Positions 47,900-57,324 of a stretch of 64,000 bases of DNA are shown here, in pieces. The notes beneath the pieces were generated by a model, which worked only from the letters and a program-made list of their open reading frames with translations, had not been told where the DNA came from and ran no database searches. Positions within the stretch are counted from its first letter, which is position 1, and every line of letters starts with the position of its first letter. The stretch lies in assembly GCA_020350825.1 (NCBI GenBank), contig CP070724.1, positions 2,256,719 to 2,320,718 on the forward strand, given 5' to 3'. The stretch comes from Thermoplasmatales archaeon. GTDB taxonomy: Archaea; Thermoplasmatota; E2; DHVEG-1. Made by a program: the position numbers and the translations under genes.

Positions 47900-48412
47900 A
47901 TGAAAGAAGGATATCTGCAAAATAAAATCCGGGAATTAGATTACAAACTGAAGCAACAACTGGAATTAGCAGAACATCTAGAACGACAACTGCAAATGAT
48001 TATCGATTCAAAAAAAGAATATAAAGTGTTTTTTAATAAGTTGAAAAACTTGGATAAATTTAAAGATCGCATCCAAAAAGAGATCGCCAAGGAAAACAAG
48101 ATAAAAATTCAATCAATTATAGGTCAATCAGATGAAATCATAGACAAACACATTCATAACCAAGTAGAAAATAGCTTTAAAAAATTTAAGAAATATGTTG
48201 ATAGAGCAATTGAGCAATTTCAAGATGCACGTTTTGATAAAGAGCTAGCCTTGAAAAATTCCAAAAATATTCTGTTAAATGAACAACTCTGTATTATATT
48301 AATGGAAGAGCTAGTCAGAGAAAGAATATTATCAAACGAGAAGGTTGATATATTAACGAAAAGGGCCTCATTAAGAGCAAAGAAACAAGAAGAGCAGAAA
48401 AAAATTAGATAA
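47900..48412 (+). CDS. Coiled-coil protein
   Basis: The product has 170 residues, mostly helical with heptads ('RELDYKLKQQLELAEHLERQ') and many Lys/Glu. An upstream in-frame start at 47873 is possible. The C-terminal 'EQLCIILMEELVRERIL' helix is more hydrophobic. Family not recognised. Confidence 0.65.
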   Translation: MKEGYLQNKIRELDYKLKQQLELAEHLERQLQMIIDSKKEYKVFFNKLKNLDKFKDRIQKEIAKENKIKIQSIIGQSDEIIDKHIHNQVENSFKKFKKYVDRAIEQFQDARFDKELALKNSKNILLNEQLCIILMEELVRERILSNEKVDILTKRASLRAKKQEEQKKIR

Positions 48413-48492
48413 CAGCCAGGAAATAACCAAGTTAAGCTTAAATAATACATGCATTATACGAATGCAATTCAAAGGTTAAGCAATGATGATAT

Positions 48493-48669
48493 ATGGAAAT
48501 AAATCTAACAGACCAAGTTAAGGGACTATTGCAGGCGTTCTTACTTCTCATATTGCCATTAATAGCAATAATTTTAGGAATGATTTTTACCATTGAAAAT
48601 ATATGGTACTTTTTACTCGCAATAACATGGTTTGGATCCGGAGTGATTTTCTTTAGCGCATTAAATTAG
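48493..48669 (+). CDS. 58-residue two-helix membrane protein
   Basis: ATG 48493 opens 'MEINLTDQVKGLLQAFLLLI', a membrane helix, the turn 'IENIWY', and a second helix ending 'SGVIFFSALN'. A TATA-like GCTTAAATAATA lies about 55 nt upstream. It is a plausible small membrane protein just before pyrG. Confidence 0.55.
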   Translation: MEINLTDQVKGLLQAFLLLILPLIAIILGMIFTIENIWYFLLAITWFGSGVIFFSALN

Positions 48670-48740
48670 CATTTAGTAAATTTTTGAAAACCAAAATCAT
48701 TTTAAATCACATAACGTATTTCATTTTCCTGTTGATCGGG

Positions 48741-50369
48741 ATGGTTAGTTATATTATTGTTACAGGAGGCGTTGTTTCTGGTTTAGGGAAAGGAATAACT
48801 ACAGCATCTATTGGTAAAATTTTACAATTACATGGCTACAAAGTTACTGCAATGAAGATAGATCCTTACATGAACTGCGACGCTGGAACCTTACGACCTA
48901 CAGAACATGGAGAGGTTTGGGTTACAGAGGATGGTGGAGAGATTGATCAGGACCTTGGCCATTATGAACGGTTTTTAGACGTTAGCATACCAAAATACCA
49001 TAACATTACAACAGGGCAGGTATACGGTGCAGTTATTGAAAAGGAGAGAAAAGGAAAATATCTTGGAAAAACAGTTCAGCCAATACCACATGTCACAGAT
49101 GAGATTAAGCGGAGAATACGAAAACCGTTGCGGGAAGGAAAATTTGATTTTGTCATGGTTGAGATTGGTGGGACTGTTGGTGACTATGAGAATGTATTAT
49201 TTCTTGAAGCTGTAAGACAAATGAAGCTGGAAGGAGATAAAGTCCTTTATTTCCATGTGACCTATGTGCCTGTCCTCAACGCCCTTGGTGAGGCAAAGAC
49301 AAAACCAACACAACATTCAGTGAAATTACTGCGAGAAATAGGAATTCAACCTGATTTTGTTGTTACACGTTCAGATAAACCACTTGATGATGTACGACGG
49401 GAAAAAATTGCTATGTTTTGTAACATACAAGAGGAGGATGTCATTTCAAATTCAGATATTGACAATATCTATGCCGTTCCTTTGCTTTTTGAAGAGCAAC
49501 ATCTTTGTAAAAAAATACTCAATAAGTTAAACCTCAAAAAAAATCATAATGATTTGAAGACATGGAAGGATTTTATTACTAAAATAAAGAATTTCGATAA
49601 AAAAATCAAGATTGGTATCGTTGGAAAATATTTTGATATCGGTTCTTCCCAGCTCTCTGATTCATATATATCAGTTATTGAAGCTGTAAAACACGCAGCT
49701 TGGGATAAAAATCTTATCCCTGAGGTGCAATGGATAAATTCTAAAGTTTTTGAGAAAAAACCGGAGATGTTATCTACGCTTGATAACTTAGATGGAATTA
49801 TTGTTCCTGGTGGTTTTGGTCTTTCAGGTATATATGGAAAGATTGATGCCATTCGGTATGCGCGAGAACATAACATTCCATATCTTGGATTGTGTTTGGG
49901 TATGCAGCTTGCTGTTGTTGAATATGCGCAGAATGCTTGTAATTTAAAGGATGCAAATTCTCGAGAGGTTGATAAAAAAACTACACACCCGGTGATCGAT
50001 TTCATCCCAGATCAGGTAAACATTATACAGGATTCACGATATGGTGCAACGATGCGGCTTGGTGCCTATCCTGCTGTTCTCAAAAAAGGAACACTTGTCC
50101 ATAATTTATATGGGAAAAACAAGATATATGAACGGCATAGGCATCGTTATGAGGTTAATCCAGAGTATGTTGATATACTTGAAGAGAATGACCTTGTTTT
50201 TTCAGGAAGATCACCAGACGGTGTGTTGATGGAGTTTATGGAACTTCCAGATCACCCTTATTTTGTTGCAACGCAGGCTCATCCTGAATTCAAGTCAAGG
50301 CCGATGAAACCTTCTCCACTTTTTGATGGTTTTATTAAAGCTGCAAAGAAAAAAAGTTTGAGAAAATAG
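48741..50369 (+). CDS. pyrG: CTP synthase
   Basis: The product has 542 residues. ATG 48741 gives the canonical N-terminus 'YIIVTGGVVSGLGKGI'. The synthetase domain ('KIDPYMNCDAGTLRPTEHGE', 'VEIGGTVGDYEN') aminates UTP; the glutaminase domain has 'GLCLGMQLAVVEYAQN' (Cys nucleophile) and 'TQAHPEFKSRP' (His-Glu). The length is normal. It is convergent with the membrane cluster 50385-54358. Confidence 0.96.
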   Translation: MVSYIIVTGGVVSGLGKGITTASIGKILQLHGYKVTAMKIDPYMNCDAGTLRPTEHGEVWVTEDGGEIDQDLGHYERFLDVSIPKYHNITTGQVYGAVIEKERKGKYLGKTVQPIPHVTDEIKRRIRKPLREGKFDFVMVEIGGTVGDYENVLFLEAVRQMKLEGDKVLYFHVTYVPVLNALGEAKTKPTQHSVKLLREIGIQPDFVVTRSDKPLDDVRREKIAMFCNIQEEDVISNSDIDNIYAVPLLFEEQHLCKKILNKLNLKKNHNDLKTWKDFITKIKNFDKKIKIGIVGKYFDIGSSQLSDSYISVIEAVKHAAWDKNLIPEVQWINSKVFEKKPEMLSTLDNLDGIIVPGGFGLSGIYGKIDAIRYAREHNIPYLGLCLGMQLAVVEYAQNACNLKDANSREVDKKTTHPVIDFIPDQVNIIQDSRYGATMRLGAYPAVLKKGTLVHNLYGKNKIYERHRHRYEVNPEYVDILEENDLVFSGRSPDGVLMEFMELPDHPYFVATQAHPEFKSRPMKPSPLFDGFIKAAKKKSLRK

Positions 50370-50384
50370 TTAATGATGTAGGAA

Positions 50385-50708
50385 TCAATCTGTTGTAGGC
50401 TGTTTTTTGATTATTTTCAATCTTTTAAATAGTTGCTCGGCCATCATATAGCCAAGACAGACCCATCCTGGATCTTCTACAAGTGCAACGAAGATAAAAA
50501 CAAAGAGTGTATCCTCAGAGTAGACTCGCATTCCAGTTAAAAGACCAAAGCCCTCTATAAATGCCCAGACGACCATTGCAAAAAGGAACATTTTGACCGC
50601 TCTCTTGTTCTTTGTATATAATGCTATTACAAGGACCGTTAATGTGATAGCAAGTACGATGAGGAAATATGCATGGCTGACATGCCTTTCTACATGAGCC
50701 TCAGTCAT
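50385..50708 (-). CDS. Small polytopic membrane protein (paralogue 1)
   Basis: The product has 107 residues with three membrane helices. The conserved-looking core 'GLLTGMRVYSEDTL' and 'ALVEDPGWVCLGYMMAEQL' is matched in the next gene (G.R.Y, then AL.E..G). Family not recognised. It is last in a five-gene run with three UbiA enzymes, so a role in lipid or isoprenoid metabolism is possible. Confidence 0.7.
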   Translation of the reverse strand: MTEAHVERHVSHAYFLIVLAITLTVLVIALYTKNKRAVKMFLFAMVVWAFIEGFGLLTGMRVYSEDTLFVFIFVALVEDPGWVCLGYMMAEQLFKRLKIIKKQPTTD

Positions 50709-50716
50709 TATCCACT

Positions 50717-51076
50717 CTAGGATTCCCGTTTTCTCGCCTCCTCTTTGTATTCAGAGAGATCTATGATTCTAACTTTATCTGCAAAAATTATCATGACTAT
50801 TAATCCAGGTCCTGCTTCTGTGAGGGCATGGTATAGAAGCTCTGCTCCTGCGAGAAAGTTGTAGTATCTCACTCCAGAGCTGAAAAGTACTACTTCCCAA
50901 AGAAGACAGATGATAGCAGAGCTAAGCCAAAGGAGCATGGAAAACCTGAACAATCTATATCTTCTCGCTAAAAATATTGCAAAAACTGAGAAAAAAAGCA
51001 TGAATATGTAAAAGATCTGCGTTTGGAATGATCTGGAAACTACGATGTCTTTTAAAAGCCACTCAGCGATATCCAT
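50717..51076 (-). CDS. Small polytopic membrane protein (paralogue 2)
   Basis: The product has 119 residues with about three helices and a charged C-terminus. A GAGGAAAT ribosome site precedes the ATG. It shares 'SGVRYYNF', 'YHALTEAGPG' and topology with the downstream paralogue eight bases away. Not recognised; perhaps the pair forms a heterodimer. Confidence 0.7.
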   Translation of the reverse strand: MDIAEWLLKDIVVSRSFQTQIFYIFMLFFSVFAIFLARRYRLFRFSMLLWLSSAIICLLWEVVLFSSGVRYYNFLAGAELLYHALTEAGPGLIVMIIFADKVRIIDLSEYKEEARKRES

Positions 51077-51169
51077 ATTATTTCCTCGTTATTAGTAATA
51101 TTTATTTTTAAGTATAAATATATACCGGCGTGTACAATATTTCCGGAAAGTGGAATATTTTTAGTTGTT

Positions 51170-52189
51170 TTATACAAGCGGTTGTAATAAAGTTCCATAA
51201 AGAATAATATTAAACACAAGATACCAGATAGATACAAGTAAAAATAGAAATACTATAATCCAAAGTCCAAAAATGGGTGACAAGGCTATAAGAAGCATGA
51301 AATAAGAGGTTATCTCGTGTGTGCTAAATAACTTCTTCAACCTTGATCTGTCAAATGTAGAGAAATGTAAAAATTTATACAACGTAACAAATAAGATGAT
51401 TGTTAAAAAAACCACTATACTTATTTCCAATATATATCTATCAAACCATAGATTTGGATCTTGTTGAAAAATCAACAAAAAAATAAGGCCAATAAATATT
51501 AATCTAATACCATATGAAAATGCCATAAAAGTTTTGGTAACTGTTGGTGTTCCATCTATCACTTTTACTCCCATCCTTATCGCTGATGTTTTTGCCCCTG
51601 CTAAATGATCGTGATAAACATCTTTTAAACCTCCCTCAACAGCGTTGTTAAAAATAATATGAAAAAAATATATTGAGCAAACAATGTAGGTTATGGATGT
51701 AAAATCATTTGAAAATGTACTTGCTCCAAATAAACAGATGAAAAAAAACCCACTGCCTAATATGAAATCTGAACCGAGGATTTTTTTCCCAAATATGTCA
51801 TATATTCCTCCCAACATGATAGCCAATATTAGAAATAATATCGGGATTGGATAAGGAAAGAAAATGATTGTGAGGGCGCATGCACAAACACACGATATGA
51901 AGATAATAAATTGAGCATACTTCCGTGGTATACTTCCACTAACAAGTGGTTTCTTTTGAAGATCTAATGATTTTCTATCAACCTCAACGTCAATATATTC
52001 ATTTAACACAAATACATAAATATGATATAAAATACCAATGATAAGTAATATGAACAGGACAAAAATGTCACGTTGACCTATGACAAGTCCGCCGATTAAA
52101 GGAGCCGATGCTGTGGCTGCACCGGTCTGAAATCTAAAGAGGCGCAAATATTCAAGCATTCTGTTTTTTTTGTTATTCATATTCTTCAC
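51170..52189 (-). CDS. UbiA-family prenyltransferase A
   Basis: The product has up to 339 residues with about nine membrane helices. Asp-rich motif 1 is 'NEYIDVEVDRKSLD' and motif 2 is 'DVYHDHLAGAKTSAIRMG', so the catalytic metal ligands are kept. UbiA enzymes transfer prenyl chains to aromatic or glycerol-type acceptors; the acceptor is not predictable here. The GTG start at 52189 is uncertain; Met codons follow within ten residues. Confidence 0.85.
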   Translation of the reverse strand: MKNMNNKKNRMLEYLRLFRFQTGAATASAPLIGGLVIGQRDIFVLFILLIIGILYHIYVFVLNEYIDVEVDRKSLDLQKKPLVSGSIPRKYAQFIIFISCVCACALTIIFFPYPIPILFLILAIMLGGIYDIFGKKILGSDFILGSGFFFICLFGASTFSNDFTSITYIVCSIYFFHIIFNNAVEGGLKDVYHDHLAGAKTSAIRMGVKVIDGTPTVTKTFMAFSYGIRLIFIGLIFLLIFQQDPNLWFDRYILEISIVVFLTIILFVTLYKFLHFSTFDRSRLKKLFSTHEITSYFMLLIALSPIFGLWIIVFLFLLVSIWYLVFNIILYGTLLQPLV

Positions 52190-52240
52190 AAGATGATATA
52201 ATTCTAATCGTAAATCAAAGTGGTTTATTTAAAAGGTAGG

Positions 52241-53236
52241 TTATATTGCTGGCATCAATCTACCATACATAATAACCAGGAATACACCCAACCATATCAC
52301 CGGTAGAAAGATAAGAATGACGGCTCCCTCATACCCGATATATCCTAGGAGAAGAAATGGTATTACCATGAATGCAAAAATTTCATGGAATCCTATGGCT
52401 CTCATTATTTTTTCTCGATTAAATACTTTTATTGTAAGAACTCGTACCATGAAAAACACTGCGATAATAATTGGTGCTAGAACAATATAAAACTGCCAGT
52501 TTTCAAATGACATTAAGCGAGCGATAAAGGGGATCACAGTCAATGAGATGTGGGCCATTTTTAGAAGAACAATGTAAGCTATAAAACTTGTTGAAACGAG
52601 AAAACGTTCTCCTTCAACTCGAACTCCCATCCTTATCGGTGTACTTAATCCACCTGTAGCATAATCATGTTCCACGTCTTTCAACCCGGCTAAAATATTA
52701 TTGATTAACATCTGAACCATTGCAAGGAGAGCTATCACATATACAAGGAGACCAAGAGTAGTTGATACGGAAAAACCTCCATATAATGCGGCGAATAAAA
52801 ACATCAGAGCAATGAAATAATCAGCATGAGGAAACCGTTTTCCCACATAATCATATAAACCCCCAAGAAGCAGAGCTACCAGACTAATCGGTATTAATAT
52901 CAATGCTTGCCCAAAGAAAAAAACTAGGGTTAGAATTAATATGAGAGCCACTGACGAAAATACAATTCTTTTTGCATTTTTTAACGATACCGAACCATCG
53001 ACTAAAGGTTTTATTGTAAGTTTTTTTGAAGTCTTGTCAATATCAATGTCACGTACTTCATTAAGTGTGAAGAGATATATATGAAATATAAAACCTATGA
53101 GGAATAGCTCGAGATAATGATGGAGAGAAAGGGATCTACCTATGGCTGCTGCTGTGCAGACAGGTGCCAATCCTGTTAAAACGGCAGAATGTATCCTTCC
53201 AAGTCTGAAATATGCCCGTATCTTTGCAAACAACAT
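52241..53236 (-). CDS. UbiA-family prenyltransferase B
   Basis: The product has 331 residues with about nine membrane helices. Motif 1 is 'NEVRDIDIDKTSKKL', motif 2 'DVEHDYATGGLSTPIRMG'. It is most similar by eye to the 51170-52189 copy (same PL..GS repeat after motif 1, same IRMGV). Likely a lineage duplication with a different acceptor or donor. Confidence 0.85.
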   Translation of the reverse strand: MLFAKIRAYFRLGRIHSAVLTGLAPVCTAAAIGRSLSLHHYLELFLIGFIFHIYLFTLNEVRDIDIDKTSKKLTIKPLVDGSVSLKNAKRIVFSSVALILILTLVFFFGQALILIPISLVALLLGGLYDYVGKRFPHADYFIALMFLFAALYGGFSVSTTLGLLVYVIALLAMVQMLINNILAGLKDVEHDYATGGLSTPIRMGVRVEGERFLVSTSFIAYIVLLKMAHISLTVIPFIARLMSFENWQFYIVLAPIIIAVFFMVRVLTIKVFNREKIMRAIGFHEIFAFMVIPFLLLGYIGYEGAVILIFLPVIWLGVFLVIMYGRLMPAI

Positions 53237-53329
53237 GATTTCACAGTTTCTTTGTGAGGTAATTATATATATATTAATATTAAGATAAATAGTTTCTCAT
53301 AAATATTTTAATTTTTAACTAAAAACAGA

Positions 53330-54358
53330 TTATACCTGAGGTCTAAAATAAGTGCCCCATAGCACTTTATTCCATGTTGAGAGCCAAATTACTACAAAAA
53401 TCAATACTAAAATGGGTAAAAACGGATTAATAATCATATAAATTGTACTTATTAGAAATATAGAAGTAAGCTCCTGAGCAGCTATATAGCGTTTTATTTT
53501 CTCCCGATTTGATGATAAGTTTTTAAACATTAAGAGTCTGACTAAATAATTGATAATAAAAAGAATACATGCCATCAATAGATAAGTTATACCAGCTTTT
53601 TCTAATAATAGTATGTTTAGGATCAATATAAATATAATAATTTTTATAACTTCATTTAAAATATAAAATTTCAAAATGTTTACAGCCTTTTCTCCTTCAA
53701 ATCTCACTCCCAAACTTTTTGGAACATTAACAATATCTGCCTCTAGATCTTTGATATCGGCCTCAATTATATTTAAATACACACCATTTAGACCAATTAC
53801 AATAGCAGAAAGAACAACAATAAAATCAAAATCCAATACAATTGACATACCAATTAAAACAGCAAAGCTAGCATACATTTGCCCTATTATATTTATGAAC
53901 ATATTTGACTTGTTGAATCTGTTGTACAGATAAACTAAAGAAGCTGCACACATGATAAATATTATCGTTGACAAAATTCTTGGGGATACGATTACCGAAA
54001 TAGTAGACTTAGATGTGTATGACGCGTAGAGTATAGATACAATAAAAATTATTATAGCTGTAAATTCAATAATTTTAGCGGTTTTTATTGAAATTTTTCC
54101 AGATACTAAAGGTTTATGGGCACAATAATCAGCTCTTTTGTCAATAGCAAGATCTAACCTATCGTTGTTATACGCACCTCCTACATGAGCGAAAACACCA
54201 GCAATAAATAGTATGATTATGATTCTAATATCTGTCTGTAGGACATTTAATTTTGCACTTAGCATATATGATAAAACAAAGATTAATGCCAATATCTCAG
54301 CGTTAAAAAGACGTCCTAACCGTAGATATTCTTTCACTCTTTCTTCCACTTTTATCAC
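53330..54358 (-). CDS. UbiA-family prenyltransferase C
   Basis: The product has about 342 residues with about nine membrane helices. Motif 1 is 'NNDRLDLAIDKRAD', motif 2 'DLEADIVNVPKSLGVRFEG'; it is the most divergent of the three. GTG 54358 or GTG 54349 starts it. It heads the five-gene membrane cluster. The set could add several prenyl groups to one scaffold, which is inference from clustering only. Confidence 0.82.
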   Translation of the reverse strand: MIKVEERVKEYLRLGRLFNAEILALIFVLSYMLSAKLNVLQTDIRIIIILFIAGVFAHVGGAYNNDRLDLAIDKRADYCAHKPLVSGKISIKTAKIIEFTAIIIFIVSILYASYTSKSTISVIVSPRILSTIIFIMCAASLVYLYNRFNKSNMFINIIGQMYASFAVLIGMSIVLDFDFIVVLSAIVIGLNGVYLNIIEADIKDLEADIVNVPKSLGVRFEGEKAVNILKFYILNEVIKIIIFILILNILLLEKAGITYLLMACILFIINYLVRLLMFKNLSSNREKIKRYIAAQELTSIFLISTIYMIINPFLPILVLIFVVIWLSTWNKVLWGTYFRPQV

Positions 54359-54664
54359 TTATACTTACTCCTTAATATAATCGAAGTTAGCACCTATCAA
54401 TTAAAAGTTGTATTGTTTGAATGAGATAAATAGTTTCCTTCCAACTTTTTCTGTTTTTTTTCTGGATAATTTTTGGGATAATCCAGTATATGCCAAATTT
54501 ATATCTCCTCCTAATTCAAAGAATCCTACAAGACTATGTAAGGGACACCATAAAATATGTCATAGACAAGCCTCTATCACCGCTCCAAGCATAAAACCAT
54601 GCATAAATTTGTTAAAGGAAAACAAGACACAGCTATGCACACTTATTGTGCTAAATATTTTAAC

Positions 54665-55080
54665 AAGCTTTTAGCAACGTATTTATTCTAGTTTTTATGT
54701 AAAACTATTTGCATAGCACAGCTTAGCATAAACAGTAGATATTGAAAGGGGTTTACGGGTTTTTTTTTTGCTAAATTTTATTGTAAGTTTGAAAACTATA
54801 AACTATATAATAAAAAAACATTTATGGTATGAAGCCCAAGACAAATTTATGAACTAAAAATTTTAGCAAAAAACAAACCCTATAAACGCCTACCGATGCC
54901 TATCAATATAGCAAAACAGTATGAGGCATAGAAAATAATGTTAAAAACAACTAAAACAAGGGCTAAAAAATAAGTTATTTAAACGAATTACCATATTTGC
55001 ACAAGACTTGCTAAGTTTAGTATGGTCTTCTAACGTTTATTTTTACCTTCTAAGCTTTTAGCATAAATTATATCTGTGTT
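54665..55080. repeat. Non-coding stretch with repeated TTTTAGCA motifs
   Basis: In the 753-nt gap between UbiA C and the HTH gene, AAGCTTTTAGCA occurs exactly at 54665-54676 and 55052-55063. TTTTTTGCTAAATTTTA (54765-54781) faces TAAAAATTTTAGCAAAAAAC (54855-54874) as an imperfect inverted repeat, and further TAGCA words occur near 54714, 54725 and 54905. No convincing ORF was found. Confidence 0.45.
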
Positions 55081-55111
55081 CAGCTAAGCGGCCGGAACAA
55101 CCATTGAAAAA

Positions 55112-55891
55112 TCAATGTTTTTTTATCTTAATTAGATTTGACATTCCAATTTTTTCTATTTCAACCAAGTCTTTTATTTCCAATGAATGAATATTTCTAG
55201 AAACTGCAGCTTTTGGCATTTTTAATTCTTTTTGAATCTCTGTTTGTGTTAAAGGTCTATCCCTTTCAATTAAGAGTTCTATTATATTCTTCTGCCTATT
55301 TGATAATCCACTTAAATTATGTTCTATACCGTCTTTAGTTGGTTTTTCAACTACTATCAAATGTTTTCTTTTGTTTTTAGAAAGTAGTATAATTATTAAA
55401 AAAAATCCTATAATTAAGATGAGAGCCATTATAATCAATAATGTATCAATATCCATCAATCTCTCATCAGCTAAACTCTTTTTGATTTGATATTGGACTA
55501 TTATGAAAAACGATTCATTCTGACCGAATCCCTTAACAATTAAATTTCCGAGTTCCTCCTCGATTCTTACCGAGCCAGATGATTTAATATAATTAATCGA
55601 AGAATCCTTAGGTAGTGTTAAAACAAAAATATAATCAGAAAAATCCTCATCTTTTGTAATATTTAACAACCAATAGCTCTGTTTTTTCGAGGTAAAAACT
55701 TCAGTATTTTCTGCTAATAAGTCTGGATGATTTGTAATCCCATCAATTGTAACAAACCCAGAATTATCAATATCAATGGTTATATCAGCATAATACTTGT
55801 CAGCACAAACAGATTGTAAATTAAGAATAAATAAGAAAAACACCAATATAATCAAGAAGAACTTATGTAAATTTTTATTTTTTATCCTCAT
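55112..55891 (-). CDS. Membrane-anchored winged-helix regulator
   Basis: The product has 259 residues. A signal segment is followed by an exterior beta domain (about 31-145), a membrane helix (about 149-170) and a cytoplasmic MarR-like winged helix (about 190-259: 'LSGLSNRQKNIIELLIERD', 'LTQTEIQKELKMPKAAVSRN'). This layout is typical of archaeal one-component membrane regulators that sense an outside signal. It is divergent from the secreted-protein gene at 56116, which it may control. Confidence 0.85.
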   Translation of the reverse strand: MRIKNKNLHKFFLIILVFFLFILNLQSVCADKYYADITIDIDNSGFVTIDGITNHPDLLAENTEVFTSKKQSYWLLNITKDEDFSDYIFVLTLPKDSSINYIKSSGSVRIEEELGNLIVKGFGQNESFFIIVQYQIKKSLADERLMDIDTLLIIMALILIIGFFLIIILLSKNKRKHLIVVEKPTKDGIEHNLSGLSNRQKNIIELLIERDRPLTQTEIQKELKMPKAAVSRNIHSLEIKDLVEIEKIGMSNLIKIKKH

Positions 55892-55976
55892 CTCCTCCGT
55901 ATTCTATAATCATTTTCCATATAAAAAGCTAATTAAAATGGTATATTGTTAAAAAAAAATTGGTAGTAAAAGTATT

Positions 55977-56043
55977 ATTTTAATCAATAAACGGCAGAAA
56001 TAAACCCTCTCTAACGCATTTTCTTTGTTTTTTTATTTCATTC
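55977..56043 (+). repeat. Dispersed ~60-bp non-coding element, copy C
   Basis: TTTTAATCAATAAACGGCAG, then 'AGAAATAAACCCTCTCTAAC' and 'GCATTTTCTTTGTTTTTTT', resemble the blocks at 33999-34060 and 58631-58697. It lies just upstream of the TATA box (about 56049) of the gene at 56116. Confidence 0.45.
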
Positions 56044-56115
56044 CAAACATTTATATTGTGTGGTATGATTACAACTATCATAGATATATAATATCTGGGG
56101 AGGTAATAAAGAAAA

Positions 56116-57201
56116 ATGAAAAAAAAATTTGTAGGTATTTTTGTATGTACGCTGTTGATAGCCGCTGGGACTATAGCTGTTGCTGATTGGGAGGTAGGTG
56201 ATGGTCATATAATGCACTTCCCTCAGTTACCTGATCCATATGGTTTAGATGTAGACTTTCACGACTGGTGGCTTGCTGACGACTGGTATACTAGTTTAGA
56301 ACATGAGGTTAATGACATCCACTTTTGGTATTCATGGAGAGATGATGTGGTTCAAGTTATTCCTTGGATACGTGTTGGTATCTGGTCAAATGATCCTGGT
56401 CCACCTTCAAAACCTTTAGAACAATTATGGTATAGAGAATTTATTGATGATGAGTTTATCATCGCAGGTCCATTTGGAGGGGGCGTCCAAGGTTGGTACC
56501 ACCCACCAGACATTTATATTCCAGATGAACATGAAGATTACTATCAGATAAACATCATAAATATTCTTGATCCTTTTGTACAACAAGCTGGGGAAATGTA
56601 CTGGCTTGTAATCCAGATGCCTTATTACCCAAATCCTGGAATAGGCTGGAAGACAACACTAGATCACTTTGAGGATAACGCTGTTTATGGTACTCCCACA
56701 ACGGGTTGGGAACCACTTTGGGATCCAAGGAATCCTGGTGAGCCGATCGATTTTGCATTTGTAATCACTGGGGAAGAGCCTCGACCAGAAATTGCCTGTG
56801 AAGGAGCCTTAGAATGGTTGCGGGTAAAACCGGGAGAATATGTTACTGGAACCTTTGGTGTTGGCAACAATGGTGATACTGGTTCGTTACTTAATTGGTA
56901 TGTAGACAGCTGGCCAGCTTGGGGTTCCAATTGGACATTTAGTCCTTCAAGTGGTTCTGGACTAGTTGCTGGAGCTTGGGTTACTGTAACGGTATCTTGC
57001 AAAGCACCAACTCAACCAAATCAACCTTTCAGTGGACAAATAGAAATTTGCAATAGTGATGATCCTACCCAATGTTGTACAATACCAGTAACTCTTACAA
57101 CACCGAAAAACAAAGTATTCAACATACACCTGTTATTCTTAAGATTCCTAGAAAATCACCCACATATGTTCCCAGTACTAAGACAAATGCTAGGACTATA
57201 A
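56116..57201 (+). CDS. Secreted aromatic-rich protein with C-terminal Ig-like domain
   Basis: The product has 361 residues. The signal peptide is 'MKKKFVGIFVCTLLIAAG'. The main domain (about 25-225) is rich in Trp, Asp and Pro ('DWWLADDWYTSLEHEVNDIH') and looks carbohydrate- or surface-binding but is not recognised. A short Ig-like domain (about 230-335, 'WLRVKPGEYVTGTFGVGN') and a hydrophobic end 'LLFLRFLENHPHMFPVLRQM' follow. The signal peptide matches that of the C10 peptidase downstream, even at DNA level. GGGGAGG precedes the ATG. Confidence 0.75.
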   Translation: MKKKFVGIFVCTLLIAAGTIAVADWEVGDGHIMHFPQLPDPYGLDVDFHDWWLADDWYTSLEHEVNDIHFWYSWRDDVVQVIPWIRVGIWSNDPGPPSKPLEQLWYREFIDDEFIIAGPFGGGVQGWYHPPDIYIPDEHEDYYQINIINILDPFVQQAGEMYWLVIQMPYYPNPGIGWKTTLDHFEDNAVYGTPTTGWEPLWDPRNPGEPIDFAFVITGEEPRPEIACEGALEWLRVKPGEYVTGTFGVGNNGDTGSLLNWYVDSWPAWGSNWTFSPSSGSGLVAGAWVTVTVSCKAPTQPNQPFSGQIEICNSDDPTQCCTIPVTLTTPKNKVFNIHLLFLRFLENHPHMFPVLRQMLGL

Positions 57202-57324
57202 AACAAGATTTAAACAACATCCCTTCTTCTTTTCTTTTTGTACCAGATGTTGCAATAAAATTCTTGAGAAAACATTTAAATATTGTAGTATCTTATTTTG
57301 TTTTGCCAAAGGGAGGTAAAAATT

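Noticed and set aside
54408..54674. An 88-codon open frame on the + strand
   Set aside because: It starts with a weak codon, has no ribosome site, odd composition and overlaps the repeat-rich region; no protein-like pattern.
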